Origin: Viridothelium virens
Lineage: Eukaryota; Ascomycota; Dothideomycetes; Trypetheliales; Trypetheliaceae
Assembly (NCBI GenBank): GCA_010094025.1
Contig: ML991806.1
Location: forward strand, 1 to 64,000
Direction of reading: 5' to 3'
Length of the DNA: 64,000 bases
Part shown: piece after piece, positions 19,982 through 30,686 of the stretch
Position numbering within the stretch: position 1 is the stretch's first letter
How the letters are laid out: each line of letters starts with the position of its first letter
Translations under genes and position numbers: made by a program
The notes under the pieces: generated by a model
What the model was told of the DNA's origin: nothing
What the model saw: the letters and a program-made list of their open reading frames with translations, nothing else
Database searches by the model: none

Positions 19982-20836
19982 ATGAATGCAGAAAGGCAGG
20001 AAGACGAGCCCTTTATCCCCGCCGAACACATTACAAAAGAGGAGGCGACCCAAAGAAGACCAAGAGAACCCCAGCAGAAAACTTGGTGGACATTCATCAA
20101 GACGCATGTTGCCGTTCATTGCATTGTCATTGGAATATATACCGTAACCGCTGTACTCATCGTTCGATATCATATCAAATCCTGTGCAAGACCTTGTATG
20201 TTTCCTCAAGTAAAGCTTGGAGCGACTCTCACCAGGCTTTAGCTGCTTTCGACAATCTGATCTTCAGATATACGGACACAACCTTCCACAATCTCTCGCA
20301 ATCGCCTTACACTGGTCCACCATCTCAGGAGAACGAGGCAGCATGGGAAAATCTGCTCGCGCCCATGCACATGCGAGTGTCAACGGAAGAGCTACGAAGA
20401 GCAAACCAAGAGTCCGTCAATCTGCCTGAAGGAGGAGGGTATCTAGGTTGGATGGGCGTTTTCCATGAGCTTCATTGCATTGTCTGTACCCATTCTAGAC
20501 CATGTACAGGACGCTAACTTTGATGCGCAGAAAATGCTGCGTGAGGCTCACTACAATGCTCGACCGAGCGAAAGCTTGACAGTCGAGAGTAAGAAGCATT
20601 GGGAATCACACCTCGAGCATTGCTTCGAAATGCTTCGACAATCTTCTGTCTGCCATGCCGACACCTCACTTACGACATTCAAATGGCATCCACAGAAGAC
20701 ACGACCGATGTTCAACGCTAGCGAGTCGGTTCACAAGTGCGTGAATTGGGATGTGCTAATGGCGTCAGCAGCGGGTCGTGTCGTGGAAGAGGATGAAATT
20801 TTACAGCTTCAAAACCCACTGATGCATGCGAACTAA
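19982..20836 (+). CDS. UstYa-family (DUF3328) RiPP cyclisation oxidase, copy A
   Basis: Three exons, 19982-20195, 20243-20481 and 20531-20836, give 252 residues with frame closed. The second intron uses a less usual GTCTGT donor but has a CTAAC branch point. The protein has a cytosolic N terminus, one transmembrane helix at about residues 44-62, then a lumenal domain. It carries the family motif HELHC and a second conserved block HCFEMLRQSSVCHADTSL, along with SPYTGPPSQENEAAW near the start of the domain. UstYa-type proteins act in the secretory pathway and catalyse oxidative ring closure, typically from a tyrosine of the core peptide. The start is the first in-frame ATG, which fits the usual length for the family. 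It is divergent from the precursor and convergent, 40 bp apart, with copy B. Confidence 0.88.
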
Positions 20837-20876
20837 AAAGATCAGACAAAATTTGAAGCTGCTGGCTCTGTTTAAT

Positions 20877-21668
20877 CTAGTGATTATGATCGTGATGGAC
20901 ATGTTCATTATCTCCATCCTTCGGATCCTGCGCCCACCCTTCCCACTCCTCCAGCCAGTTCAACAACTCCCCCCAGTCGCGACACTGATGTTCCGTTCCA
21001 AACCCCGTTACCCCGCCCAATTCCTTCTCCTTCAGCTCCACGGTCAGATCAGGCTGGCACATCAAACTCTGCCTGATCAGATCGATACAGTGACGGATGT
21101 GAGGAGGACTAGACATGAATGGTATATCCTCCTCGGAAATTTGGTGGCCGGTGATTGCGGCAGAATAGATAGCCCAGTAGCCATGGCGAATACCGTCCTG
21201 ACGGGATTAGTCTGCATGTAAGTGGATAGGAACGAAGGGAGAGGGGGGAGATACAAGGCAGTGTAGTTGATGGAAGACGGAGAAAGCGGAACGTTGCGGG
21301 GCGAGAGAAGGGTGCTTAAAGAAACCACCTTGAATGGGGAAGAGAGTCGACCACGCGGCGTCACTGGTGTTCGACGGGACCTCGCCGTAGATCCTTTGGT
21401 AGTGGAATGTTTGCGGCTTTGTGCTTACTGGAGACGCGGTCATCCTCTGACAAAATGACAGCAGGGAAGCCAAAGAGGACTTACATTGCACAATGACTCC
21501 ATTGCCCTTCGCTGTAGATCTTCCTACTGAAAAGCTGATAAAAGCGACCAAGACGAAGGCGAGTAGGCTTATGAATAGTTGCTGATTAGGTATACAGTCT
21601 AGAAAAGGTCTTTTTCGAACGCCAGATCTCTCCGAAATGGAGTTCAGCAGAGTATAATGTGGTGCCAT
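20877..21668 (-). CDS. UstYa-family (DUF3328) RiPP cyclisation oxidase, copy B
   Basis: Three exons, 21668-21485, 21427-21255 and 21197-20877, give 225 residues with frame closed across two 57-bp introns. A transmembrane helix lies at about residues 29-47. The lumenal domain has FHYQRIYGEVPSNTSDAAW, the catalytic-type motif HQLHC, and the second block HCIDLIRQSLMCQPDLT. The C terminus ends in a histidine-rich tail (HVHHDHNH) that could bind metal. It differs strongly from copy A, so the two probably act at different positions or steps on the core peptide, as the paired UstYa/UstYb proteins do in known pathways. It stops 40 bp from the stop of copy A on the other strand. Confidence 0.88.
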
Positions 21669-21987
21669 GGAAGTCTGCAGTTTCCCGTGGGCGCAGGATA
21701 TTGAAAGGTAGAGACCTCTATACAATGGACATGGCGAAAAGGTTGACCATATGGTTCATTCTCAATGAAGAAAAGAAGAGAAGAAGAGAAGCAAAGGCAA
21801 GGCTCACTGGGCATATGCAAACTAACTTGAAAGCTAGCTTGCTTAATGCGCCCCAAAGCACAGTGACGTATGTTCGCATCTATTGCACTCACCAGAGCAT
21901 GATGTAGGAATTAGCGTGTAGTCCTCTCGATATAATTTCTCTGGCTGTCTCTCTATCACAAGTTCTACTACTTGAGAAGTTTTGAGG
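21669..21987. promoter_or_regulatory. Divergent promoter between UstYa copy B and O-methyltransferase
   Basis: UstYa copy B (minus) and the O-methyltransferase (plus) start at the two ends of this 319-bp gap, so it carries both promoters. The shared spacer suggests co-regulation. Confidence 0.5.
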
Positions 21988-23551
21988 ATGTCTCTCTCAC
22001 GTATCCGAGAGCTAGCTCAGCAGATACTCGAAGACACAGCTGAGATAGATTCTCGGCTCGAGTGTAATAGTCTACCCTCGCCATCATTTGGCGTCAACTT
22101 CACTCAAGAAATATTGGAGAAAAGCAACATCTCTCGGGCGCGGCAAGCCGTCCTTGAGGCAACAGATGAGCTTCATGCTCTCATGCTAGGACCAATAGGA
22201 CAATTGACCTCTCACTCTGTACACCTTGCCCCAAGCTAGAACACAAAGGCGTGGCACTGATTCAACGTATTCTGAGGTGCCCAGCATGAGATCAATCTTA
22301 CACTTCAAGCTCTGTACCGATTCAATTTTGCCACCTTCGTACCTCTTCCGGATTCCGCTTTTACGGATGTCCCGACGGTGACCTTCTCAGAGATCGCCCA
22401 AAAGACTGATTTGTCGGAGTCGCTGGTAAAGAGATTTTTGAGACATGCGATGACGTACAGAATATTTTGTGAGCCTACTGAGGGGAGGGTAGCACATACA
22501 GCTGCGAGCAAAGCGTTTGCGACGGACGAAGGTGTCCGGGCTTGGGTGGGCTTAGTCGGGGAGGAAATGTGGGGAGCAGCTTCAAGGGTGAGCTCCGCTC
22601 TCTACAAAAACTAAACCCCCTTCAAAATAAATCGGTCCGCTAATTTAAATCACCATGAAACCAGACCGTCGACGCCATCACAAAATGGCCCTCATCCTCA
22701 GAACCAAACCACTCAGTCCGTTCTTCTGTCCCCCTCTCCCCCAAACCCTTCTCTCTCTCATATTCCTTCCACCCTAACCCCCCGCACAGGGTTTCAACCT
22801 TGTCCACTCCACCCCAACCTCCGTCTTCGACTTCCTCTCCTCCCATCCCCTCCGCCAATCCCGCTACACCACCGCCCTATCCTGGTTCAGCTCCATGCCC
22901 GCCCTCTCCCCGACACACATCCTGCACGCCTTCCCCTGGACCTCGCTCACCCCCGATAGCACCGTCGTCGACGTCGGCGGCGGCCATGGCGCTATCAGCC
23001 TCGCGCTCGCCGCCGCGTTCCCTGCGCTGCACTTCGTAGTGCAGGACCGAGCTGAGATCGTGGCTGCGGTCGGGCAAGAAGGGCGAGTCGGTCGGCCAGA
23101 AGAGGAGCGGCGACTGCGGCAAGAGGGCCCCGTCGAGTGGATGGCGCATGACTTCTTTGCGCCGCAGCCCGTAAAGGGGGCTGCGGTGTATCTCCTACGC
23201 TGGGTCCTGCATGATTGGGCTGATGGGTATGCGGTGCAGATCTTACGAGCGCTTGTGCCGGCGTTGGGGCCGGGGGCGAGGCTGTGTGTTGCGGAGGTGG
23301 TTCTGCCGGGGCCGGGGAGTGGGAGTTTGTTTGAGGAGAGGAAGGTGAGAAGTATGGATTTGGCGATGCTGGGGTTTCATAATGCGAAGGAGAGGGATCG
23401 GGGGGAGTGGGAGGAGTTGTTGAGGAGGGCGGATGCGAGGTTTAGGCTTGTGGAGGCGAGTAGGCCGGAGGGCTCGATGTTGACCTGTATGGAGGTGGGG
23501 TGGGATGGTGGTGAGCCTGAGGATGTGGGAAATGAAAAGAGCATTGGATAG
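21988..23551 (+). CDS. SAM-dependent O-methyltransferase of the RiPP region
   Basis: Four exons, 21988-22218, 22285-22587, 22665-22715 and 22790-23551, give 448 residues with every junction in phase. An N-terminal winged-helix dimerisation domain (EIAQKTDLSESLVKRFLRH) is followed by the catalytic domain with motif I VVDVGGGHGAIS. The general-base histidine sits in RWVLHDWADGY. This is the AflP/plant-type class that methylates phenolic hydroxyls. Next to a RiPP whose core has two tyrosines, a free phenol or carboxyl is an obvious substrate, but that is inference. The last exon is far more GC-rich than the first two and switches from C-rich to G-rich codon endings near 23040. Confidence 0.9.
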
Positions 23552-23765
23552 AGGATGGAAGAACGTTAGTGGGTGAGATCTGTCTAGACGCCCTCGATCT
23601 CGAGTAATGTTGATAGGTATGCACATGCTCAGCTTTGCCCTTCATTCTTCCATCCATCCACTCTCAAATACAATTCATTGCATTTGGTGGCTCTGTCCCT
23701 CTTGGTTTGACCACCGATTCGACAGTTTTGCTCCTTTACTAACGGGTATGCGATAGTTTTGAAGC

Positions 23766-24605
23766 TTAGCCCTTCCATTCCTTCACCCACTCCCCCAATA
23801 TCTCAATGAACTCCTCTGGCTTCCCCAAAAACGGCGCATGCCCCGTATCAATATCCCTTTTCTTCCACTCGACCCCACTATTGTCTGTAAATCCATCCTG
23901 GAACTGTGGCGGCAAGGCCTGATCTTGCATACACCTCACAAATCCTAACCTACCCGCAAACTCCGGCTCTGCCCACGCCGTGGCTGGAGCAGGTGAGTTA
24001 AGAGAGATGAGGGACTGGGGCCGCAGGAGGTCGACCAGCTTTTCTGCTTCGGTATCGGGGAGGTCATTGAAGCAGACGTGGCGGGCTTTGGCAATGAGGG
24101 CATTGTGTTCGGATGGCTGTACAAGAACGCCATGTCAGCCAGTGATTGTTGAAGTAAATCGTGGGATATTTGGAGATACCTGATTCTCAACCACATATGG
24201 CGCGTGCTTCCCGCCCATTATCGCCAAGAGCGGCACGCCCGCTGGCACCACAAAGGCGCTCACATACGCCAACCCAATCACGCCTCCTTGCTTTCCCTCT
24301 TTCTGTCTATGCGCCTTACTCAATCCCTTCGCAGCGCCTCCCGCTGGTATTCCACCATAAGAATGGGCTAGAACGAGTACATCTTTGCCTTCGTCGAGGT
24401 GGGGCAGAATGGCGCTACGGACGACGTCGGCGTCTTTTGAGCAGGTAGCGTTGGCTGGGTCAGAACTGTTGCAGCTCGGAAGGGTAGGGACGAAGGCATC
24501 GTAGGATGCGGAATTGAGCCTAGAGACAAGACCGTCGTAGACAGGTGGGGGATGCCATGCGCCGGGAACGATGATGATGGTTGGATTTGCTGTTGAGGTC
24601 GACAT
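23766..24605 (-). CDS. Alpha/beta hydrolase
   Basis: Two exons, 24605-24180 and 24116-23766, give 258 residues with frame closed across a 63-bp intron. The nucleophile elbow is AHSYGG (Ser in HSYGG), near the N terminus is an oxyanion-type VPGAWHPP, and the catalytic histidine is in DTGHAPF. It belongs to the small esterase/lactonase-like AB_hydrolase_6 group. There is no signal peptide. It lies 214 bp from the O-methyltransferase, 3' end to 3' end. It may hydrolyse an ester or amide in the pathway. It resembles the hydrolase at 30687-31472, sharing the KQGG segment and the same layout. Confidence 0.88.
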
Positions 24606-26789
24606 GGTGTTACTGGTTAGCTATAATCTTGAAAGAGTGGGCTCGGTCTTTGCCTTGACGAGAGCTCTCCGAGAAATGCGCTTGCCAGGTAGCAAAGAGA
24701 GAACCTATATGTCGTTCGAAGCAATACAAGTTACGAGCATGAACTTAATTGAGAGCAATCTGGCTAGCAGAGAGCCCAGGGAACACAAAGAATCAGGGAG
24801 AAAGGAGGTACGAGGATCTCCTGCATGAGTGTTGCGCAGATCAGTTTGAGCCAACGTCAATACCTTTGCTATCTGAAGCCTCGTAGGCAGTGCAAGCTTG
24901 ATGAGGCATGAGGCAAAGACGCGCAGGCACGCGTCCAGCCTCAGCGATAGCGAACACATGTGGTTCGAGCTAGAGCTTGTGTAATGTTACCAAGATCGAT
25001 GTATTGTAAGTAAGTTTGTAACGATGTCCAGGTAAAGCTGCTGAGCCTCTGGTTAGGTCGGCGGGTCCAGATCATTCGTAGCAGCTTGTGGAAATTCTGG
25101 CAGCCTATCGGAGCATGAAGGATGAAAAGATCAGCACGATTTCCCTCGGAATCATTGCCTGTCTTGTTCAACGTGCATTGGGGAGCATCTCGACTGCTCC
25201 AAATACCTGCATGATGACCTGCAGGTTGGCAATCTGAATAGATTGGACAGGTAGGCAGACATCTTCAGGTCGTCTTCAGGTTACAAGGGTAGAGACGGAA
25301 AAGCGACGCCTCGCTCTTGCCAACGCACGTCCCTTCCGCCAGGATGGGCGGCGGCTGGAGCTGTATTAGTCTGTCTTGGCTTGGCGATTCTCTAGATTCA
25401 TATCAGCATTGCTCCAACCGATCTGAGCATTGCATCATATCTGCAGCTCCTCACCGGGTTCGGTTGCCAAAATCGTTCCCCCGCATCGCAGCCTAGTCGG
25501 CGTGATTTACAGCAAATCTGATATCTACAACGTACATTAGTGCGCTTTCATACACGAAATCGTTCATCCCTCCTTGACAAGGGAAAGCCCTCAGACCTGA
25601 CTAGTCTCTAGCCTTTGATACGCTACAAATCCTTGAGCAGATTGATCACGCGCAAGCATCTCCATCGGATGCAGGAGCCTGCTGTAATGGGACAGGCTAT
25701 CCACAGCTGAAGTAACCTCATTTGGTAATAAGCTACGATTCCTCTGGCGACTCCAACTTTCCATCAACAGACTGCTCTTCTTACCAGTTGAATAATGCCT
25801 ATTACCTTAGATTCGCATAGTCTTTGATCTTGCGACTTTGGAGCGCTAAGCGAGTATCCTCGCTATTGCTTAGGAGATTCGATGCAGGCGGCCGTTCTGG
25901 AAGTGAACATATCGTTGATCCGACAGACGTTAATCGTTGCTTCCGTCCTGTACTAAGCCGCAACGTCAGTCTCGAATACTGGCGGCGGTCCTCAGCTTCC
26001 AACATGCCCATTTGCATCGGCGACCTCGCCGCCACTTCAATGGTCAGACTGCAACAATCATGATCGACTGTTGAGAAGGCCACTGTTGGACGCCTCAATT
26101 ACCTTTTTCGTGTCGGTCCCTCTAGCTTCGATGATAGACAGCTTGGCAACGACGTGGGTGGTTAGAGAAACAACGCTATTGGTAGGTAGCGAAAGAGGCC
26201 GCGAGAACGTCTTTCTACTATTTCTTTCTAATCCCATTACGATGACACCATCTTTAGTTTCACGCAAAGATTTTTGGCCCCCATTGCGAAGGGCACCCAA
26301 TAACAGATCCATCTCTTTGTGCCTACACAAAAGGATCAGTTGAGCTGAAGGGACGAAGACTCGTGGCTTGCCGGATAAATGACTGCAGTATAGTGCCCTG
26401 CATCTATGGCTAAGCCATGAGGCATGCTCGGTTCAGGAAGAGTGCCTGCTATCGCGTCCTATGCCTTTCTCATCCACTCTTTCAGCTTTCTGCCTTTCTG
26501 GAGCGCAGCTTCTGCTCTGCCATGGATTTTCTTGGGCTTGTGCAGAGATATCTTTTTTCGGACCAGCTACTGCTGCTCTTCGGACGCCAGACGGTTACAT
26601 TGCCATCCAGTTATGACTATCCAACACAAGCTTCATGTCTGAAGGTAGATCAGACAGTTTCAGTTGTACCTGAAAATGAGTATATGAAGTCTTAGTCATC
26701 TCCATACCACACCATGGAGATCATAACTCAGAAGTTGTGACACCTTTGAATTGCCGAGTCCTCGCCTTTGAAGTTTCCTGTTCTTTGCC
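24606..26789. other. Intergenic region with unrecognised minus-strand frames
   Basis: About 2.2 kb. At 25802-26343 two overlapping minus-strand frames read like degraded coding sequence (KEMDLLLGALRNGGQKS, then SLTIEVAARSPMQMG), but no family is recognised and no start or splice model could be built. The rest shows nothing. Confidence 0.4.
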
Positions 26790-28361
26790 ATGTCTGCCCC
26801 AATACCTCCACCGCCACCAGGCCTCAACATTCACAAGAGTAGGCAGCCTGAGCTTTATGCTGCCTCCATTACGACCTGGGTCTTGGCACTGATTGCAGTC
26901 GGTCTGAGGTTCTGGTGTAGGAGATTAACTAAGTCGGCCTACAGGTTGGATGACTGGCTCATTGTTGCTGCTCTTGTTAGTACCGTGCCAAGAAAATATG
27001 CATTTCAAGTCTGACCATACAAGCTTTTCGCATTGGGCTTTATGATTAGTACCCTCGTTTGTAAGTCTTGGACGACCTAAAGGTACGGGAAATAAGGACT
27101 CTGCTTTGTGCTGACTGGGCGTCTCAAAGGGGTCCATCAAGGTTACGGGCTCCATCTCTGGGTGCTTACTCCAGAGTTTGTTCCCAACTTCTTCAAGAAT
27201 CTTTTCACAGGCGAAATTCTCTATACACTTGTTCTGGTCTTCGCAAAATATTCTATTCTAGCTTTCTACAGGCGCATATTCTCTAACACCATCCGACTAC
27301 CCGTTTACATCTTGGCTGGCGTTGTCACATGTTGGGGACTCGCTGTGGTAGGGATCTTTACCCTCAGCCTCTGCATCTGTGAGCTTTGACTAATAAGTAC
27401 ACTCCTCAGATCCTTGTCACAATATTCCAATGTCGCCCTGTGGATGGCTTTTGGAATAGGAACAAGCCTGCAGACTGCTCGGTGGATGACTATGCCTTCT
27501 TCATCGGCAACGCGGTACCCAACATTATCACTGATGCGGCCATTCTGTCACTTCCTTGGCCTTGTATGTCTCCATCTACATTCGTATACCTCTATTGCCC
27601 GATCTGATGTCCGCAGTCATATTTCGTCTCCATCGCACAACATCGCAGAAAATTGCGCTCGCGGGCATCTTCATGCTTGGCGCATTGTAAGTTCCACTGT
27701 TTACTATGAGCGTGAAGTCACTAACACTTTTTTAAAGTATCATTGTTGTCTCAATCGTTCGCCTTGTCTATTTCATCAATGTGGATTTGAAGTCCCCCGA
27801 TTTGGATTATAATTTTGCATACGGAGGCGTCTGGACAGCTACGGAGGCCGATATGGCTGTCGTATGCGGTAAGTCATCATGCCTTGTCCTTCTGGCCTCC
27901 CTGTTGCCACAAACTCTCTATGCATAAATCAAGACCAGCTTCAGAAGCTGACTTTGGAAATGCATGTTACAGCATGCCTCCCTTCTCTCCGTCCCCTTCT
28001 CTCCCTTGTCCTTCACGGCACCCCCACGGCAAACCATTACCTTCACAACCCTTCTGGTGGTCAGACAAATTCGAACTCCAAAGGCACCCATGGCATCTCC
28101 TTGTTCAAGAAGAGCCATGACGCGTCCTCGTATGGTAGTCAGACTGGATCTTACGGTGGTCAGGGAGGTGAAGCTGATACGGAGAGTCAAAGGGGGTTTG
28201 CACGGCTGCAGGATGAGCCGGTGAAAACCATGGCATTTGCGACGAAGAGGGTGAGAGGGGAAGACGGGTCGGACAGGGATATCGAGATGGGGGGGTTAGG
28301 AACCGAGAGGGGGATTAGGGTCAGGAATGAGATCAATCAGGGATGGGCAATTAAAAGATAA
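26790..28361 (+). CDS. Fungal rhodopsin-like (SAT4/PTH11-type) seven-helix membrane protein
   Basis: Seven exons, 26790-26975, 27024-27060, 27130-27347, 27410-27563, 27617-27686, 27738-27868 and 27973-28361, give 394 residues with frame closed. The first helices carry the family hallmark RFWCRRL...YRLDDWLI. Later hallmarks are WVHQGYGLHLW, KYSILAFYRRIF, VTIFQCRPVDGFWN, ALSLPWP-type helix ends and the cytosolic ACLPSLRPLL after helix seven. The tail from about residue 290 is charged and Ser/Gly-rich. Members of this family are plasma-membrane proteins, some of them GPCR-like receptors of the PTH11 class; a SAT4-named member sits in a trichothecene-type cluster. Its place between tailoring genes could be functional or chance. 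Confidence 0.88.
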
Positions 28362-29146
28362 GGTTTTAGTAGACAGTGGATGAAGTGTCCTTAAGTAGTG
28401 TAAGTGTTTGTCGGTGCTTGCGTAAAACTTCTAAGGCTTTTTTTTTGCGAATACAAGAGAGCATCGTCAACGTAGGAGTATCTTGCTGTTTTCAAGCTGC
28501 AGCTCGGTCATGAATTAATCCCTCTAGATAGCGCGTGCCATATTCGTAGCCACTGATCATCAATCTCTTGGCAATCTGGATCTGTGGTGAGTCCATCGAA
28601 GAAGATAGCTGTGAGAAACGGCAGCTGTTGTACAGCCGTGTGTCTGGTATGCGTGCTTTGTAAGATCTTACCAAGCCAGAACATGGGTATCTGGATGTCT
28701 GTTCTAGATCGAAATCAGCCCCAAGCTCAGCCGCAGTATCGTAAAGTGGGGTTGCCGAGCTAGACTGAAACAAAATTGATGATTCAATAAGATACGATTC
28801 TGAGCCGCATGGCTCTCTGAGCAATTTCCATGCAAGCCAGCCAACTGAAAGGGATCCATGTTATAAGAGCACGCCTGTTTTGGCTAGCCCATGAGCTCAA
28901 GCTAGGTGAAAGACGAAGACATAGCACGATGTTACAGATCCTGACAGTAAAAGAATAGCTTACGGACCTAGCTGCGTCTTTCCATTTCAGCCTTCACATT
29001 CAATTGCACAATCTCAATACAAATGTCTTCGGTGTGCTTTCCCTCATTACAACTACATTTTCTTACCTTCACTGTTTCCATTCCTTACGCACAGAGTTCC
29101 CCAATCGCATCCACATACAACCAAATTCCATTCCCATCCCCAGAGC
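28362..29146. other. Intergenic with a small minus-strand open frame
   Basis: 785 bp. A 110-codon minus-strand frame at 28492-28824 has no domain or signal peptide and is not called as a gene. The promoter of the methyltransferase at 29147 must lie in the right part. Confidence 0.4.
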
Positions 29147-30058
29147 ATGGCTACATCAGCTTCGAAATATAGCGATCAACCCTCGCCCAAACAAGACACC
29201 TACGCGCTCGGCCGCGACTTCAGAAGTGCTTCTCGCCTTGGTCATCAGCACTACCTCTGGCACGAAACTCTAGGATTCCATCTCCATCCACTCATTGCAA
29301 ACACCCTGCCTCCAGTTGAACCACCCCGAAGTGATGAGAAAAGTCCTCCACCCCGCATTGCCGATATCGCCTGCGGTTCCGCCTCCTGGCTCCGCAGCGT
29401 CGCCCTGTCCCTCCCACACACCCAGCTAAACGGACACGATATCTCCCTCGCACAATGTCCGCCTCACCAATGGCTGCCCGTCAACATCACACTAGGCGAC
29501 TGGGATCTCTTTTCCTCTCCCACCGAAGACATGCTTGAACGGTTCGACGTGGTGCACACGCGTCTGATCTTCACGATTGTGGAAGGGCAGACGGAGGACG
29601 AAGGGCTGGCGACGGCGAGGAGAGTGGTCAGCGGGTTGCTGAAATTGCTGAAGCCGGGCGGGTGGCTCCAGTGGGACGAGTTGGACGTCGCGCGCTCGTT
29701 TCTCCTGCGAGCGGACCCGGCTGCAGAGGCGCCGGCCCCGACGATGGAGCGGTTTCTGTCGGTCCTCAAACAAAAGGGGAAGTGGGTTGAGAGGCTGGTG
29801 GAGGTGATGGAAGAGACGGGGATGCAAGAAGCGAGGTTGTGGAGATATGAGGAGAGGAAAGATTTGGCGAAGCAGTTTTTTGAGAATAATCTGATGAAAG
29901 ATGAGGAAATGGCGAATGGAGCGTTGAGGGGGACCGAGGAGGGCAGGAGGTTGGGGGACACTGTGGAGAAGATGTGGGACGAAAGTAGGGAAGGGGTGGT
30001 GGTTTGTACGCCGAAAGTTGTTGTTACTGCAACAAAGCCTAAGGGCGCCATGCGTTGA
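29147..30058 (+). CDS. Class I SAM-dependent methyltransferase (UMTA type)
   Basis: An intronless 303-residue protein. Motif I reads IADIACGSASWL (about residues 71-82), preceded by the N-terminal YLWHETLGF typical of UMTA/LaeA-like fungal methyltransferases. Further motifs are FDVVHTRLIF and the motif III-like LLKPGGWLQWDEL. There is no signal peptide or membrane helix. Relatives methylate small molecules in secondary-metabolite clusters or act as LaeA-type regulators; the short length and missing regulatory N terminus favour the enzyme role. GC content is high, and the coding strand turns from C-rich (to about 29530) to G-rich (to the end). Confidence 0.85.
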   Translation: MATSASKYSDQPSPKQDTYALGRDFRSASRLGHQHYLWHETLGFHLHPLIANTLPPVEPPRSDEKSPPPRIADIACGSASWLRSVALSLPHTQLNGHDISLAQCPPHQWLPVNITLGDWDLFSSPTEDMLERFDVVHTRLIFTIVEGQTEDEGLATARRVVSGLLKLLKPGGWLQWDELDVARSFLLRADPAAEAPAPTMERFLSVLKQKGKWVERLVEVMEETGMQEARLWRYEERKDLAKQFFENNLMKDEEMANGALRGTEEGRRLGDTVEKMWDESREGVVVCTPKVVVTATKPKGAMR

Positions 30059-30686
30059 GTCCTCATGCATTTTCGCTTACCTGTGGAAGGCTGTAATGGG
30101 AGATGCTATTCCAAGTGTGCAAGAAAAATCTGTAGCGCTCCCAAGCGAAACTAGTGACAATACCCAAGAAAAGAAGCGTATCTGCCGCTGAAAACGACGG
30201 GGATTATCACTCAGCTTTAATAAGAAAACTTACTTAGACGTGCTCTTAATCTCTTGAAATAAGCTTTCTGATACTTCATGCAGCTGAGAGAAATGGGCAT
30301 GAAGGATCAGACTTGATTTTGGGTTCGAGTCCAGCAAGCATAGTGCCTGAGTTAACTGACTGCTGCTCAAGTGGACGAAATGTTGACAGCTACCAATCTC
30401 AGAAAAGAGGAGAGGAAGTGGAGATAAACGCTCTTCTTGAAGAGGCCAGTATGCAACCGGCTCCGCAGAGAGGTTTGAGGCCCTCGTCTCGAGTCGATTC
30501 ATTTCTGAGCAAACAGCCTTAACTTCTTCAGCCACTGGACGGAAGCTCATGATCAAGGACTTCGTAAAGGAGTTCTTGGGAATAACAGGACCACTTAGAT
30601 TATGATGACATGCAAGCGAGGCGCTATCCATGGTCACTAATCCGCTGGCTACTGCCATTATCATACTCCATCTCGTGAACCATTAT
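30059..30686. other. Intergenic with an unassigned minus-strand frame
   Basis: 628 bp. A 144-codon minus-strand frame at 30230-30664 has a fairly natural composition (AEEVKAVCSEMNRLETRAS) but no recognised domain. It could be a small hypothetical gene or a fragment; support is too thin to call it. Confidence 0.35.
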
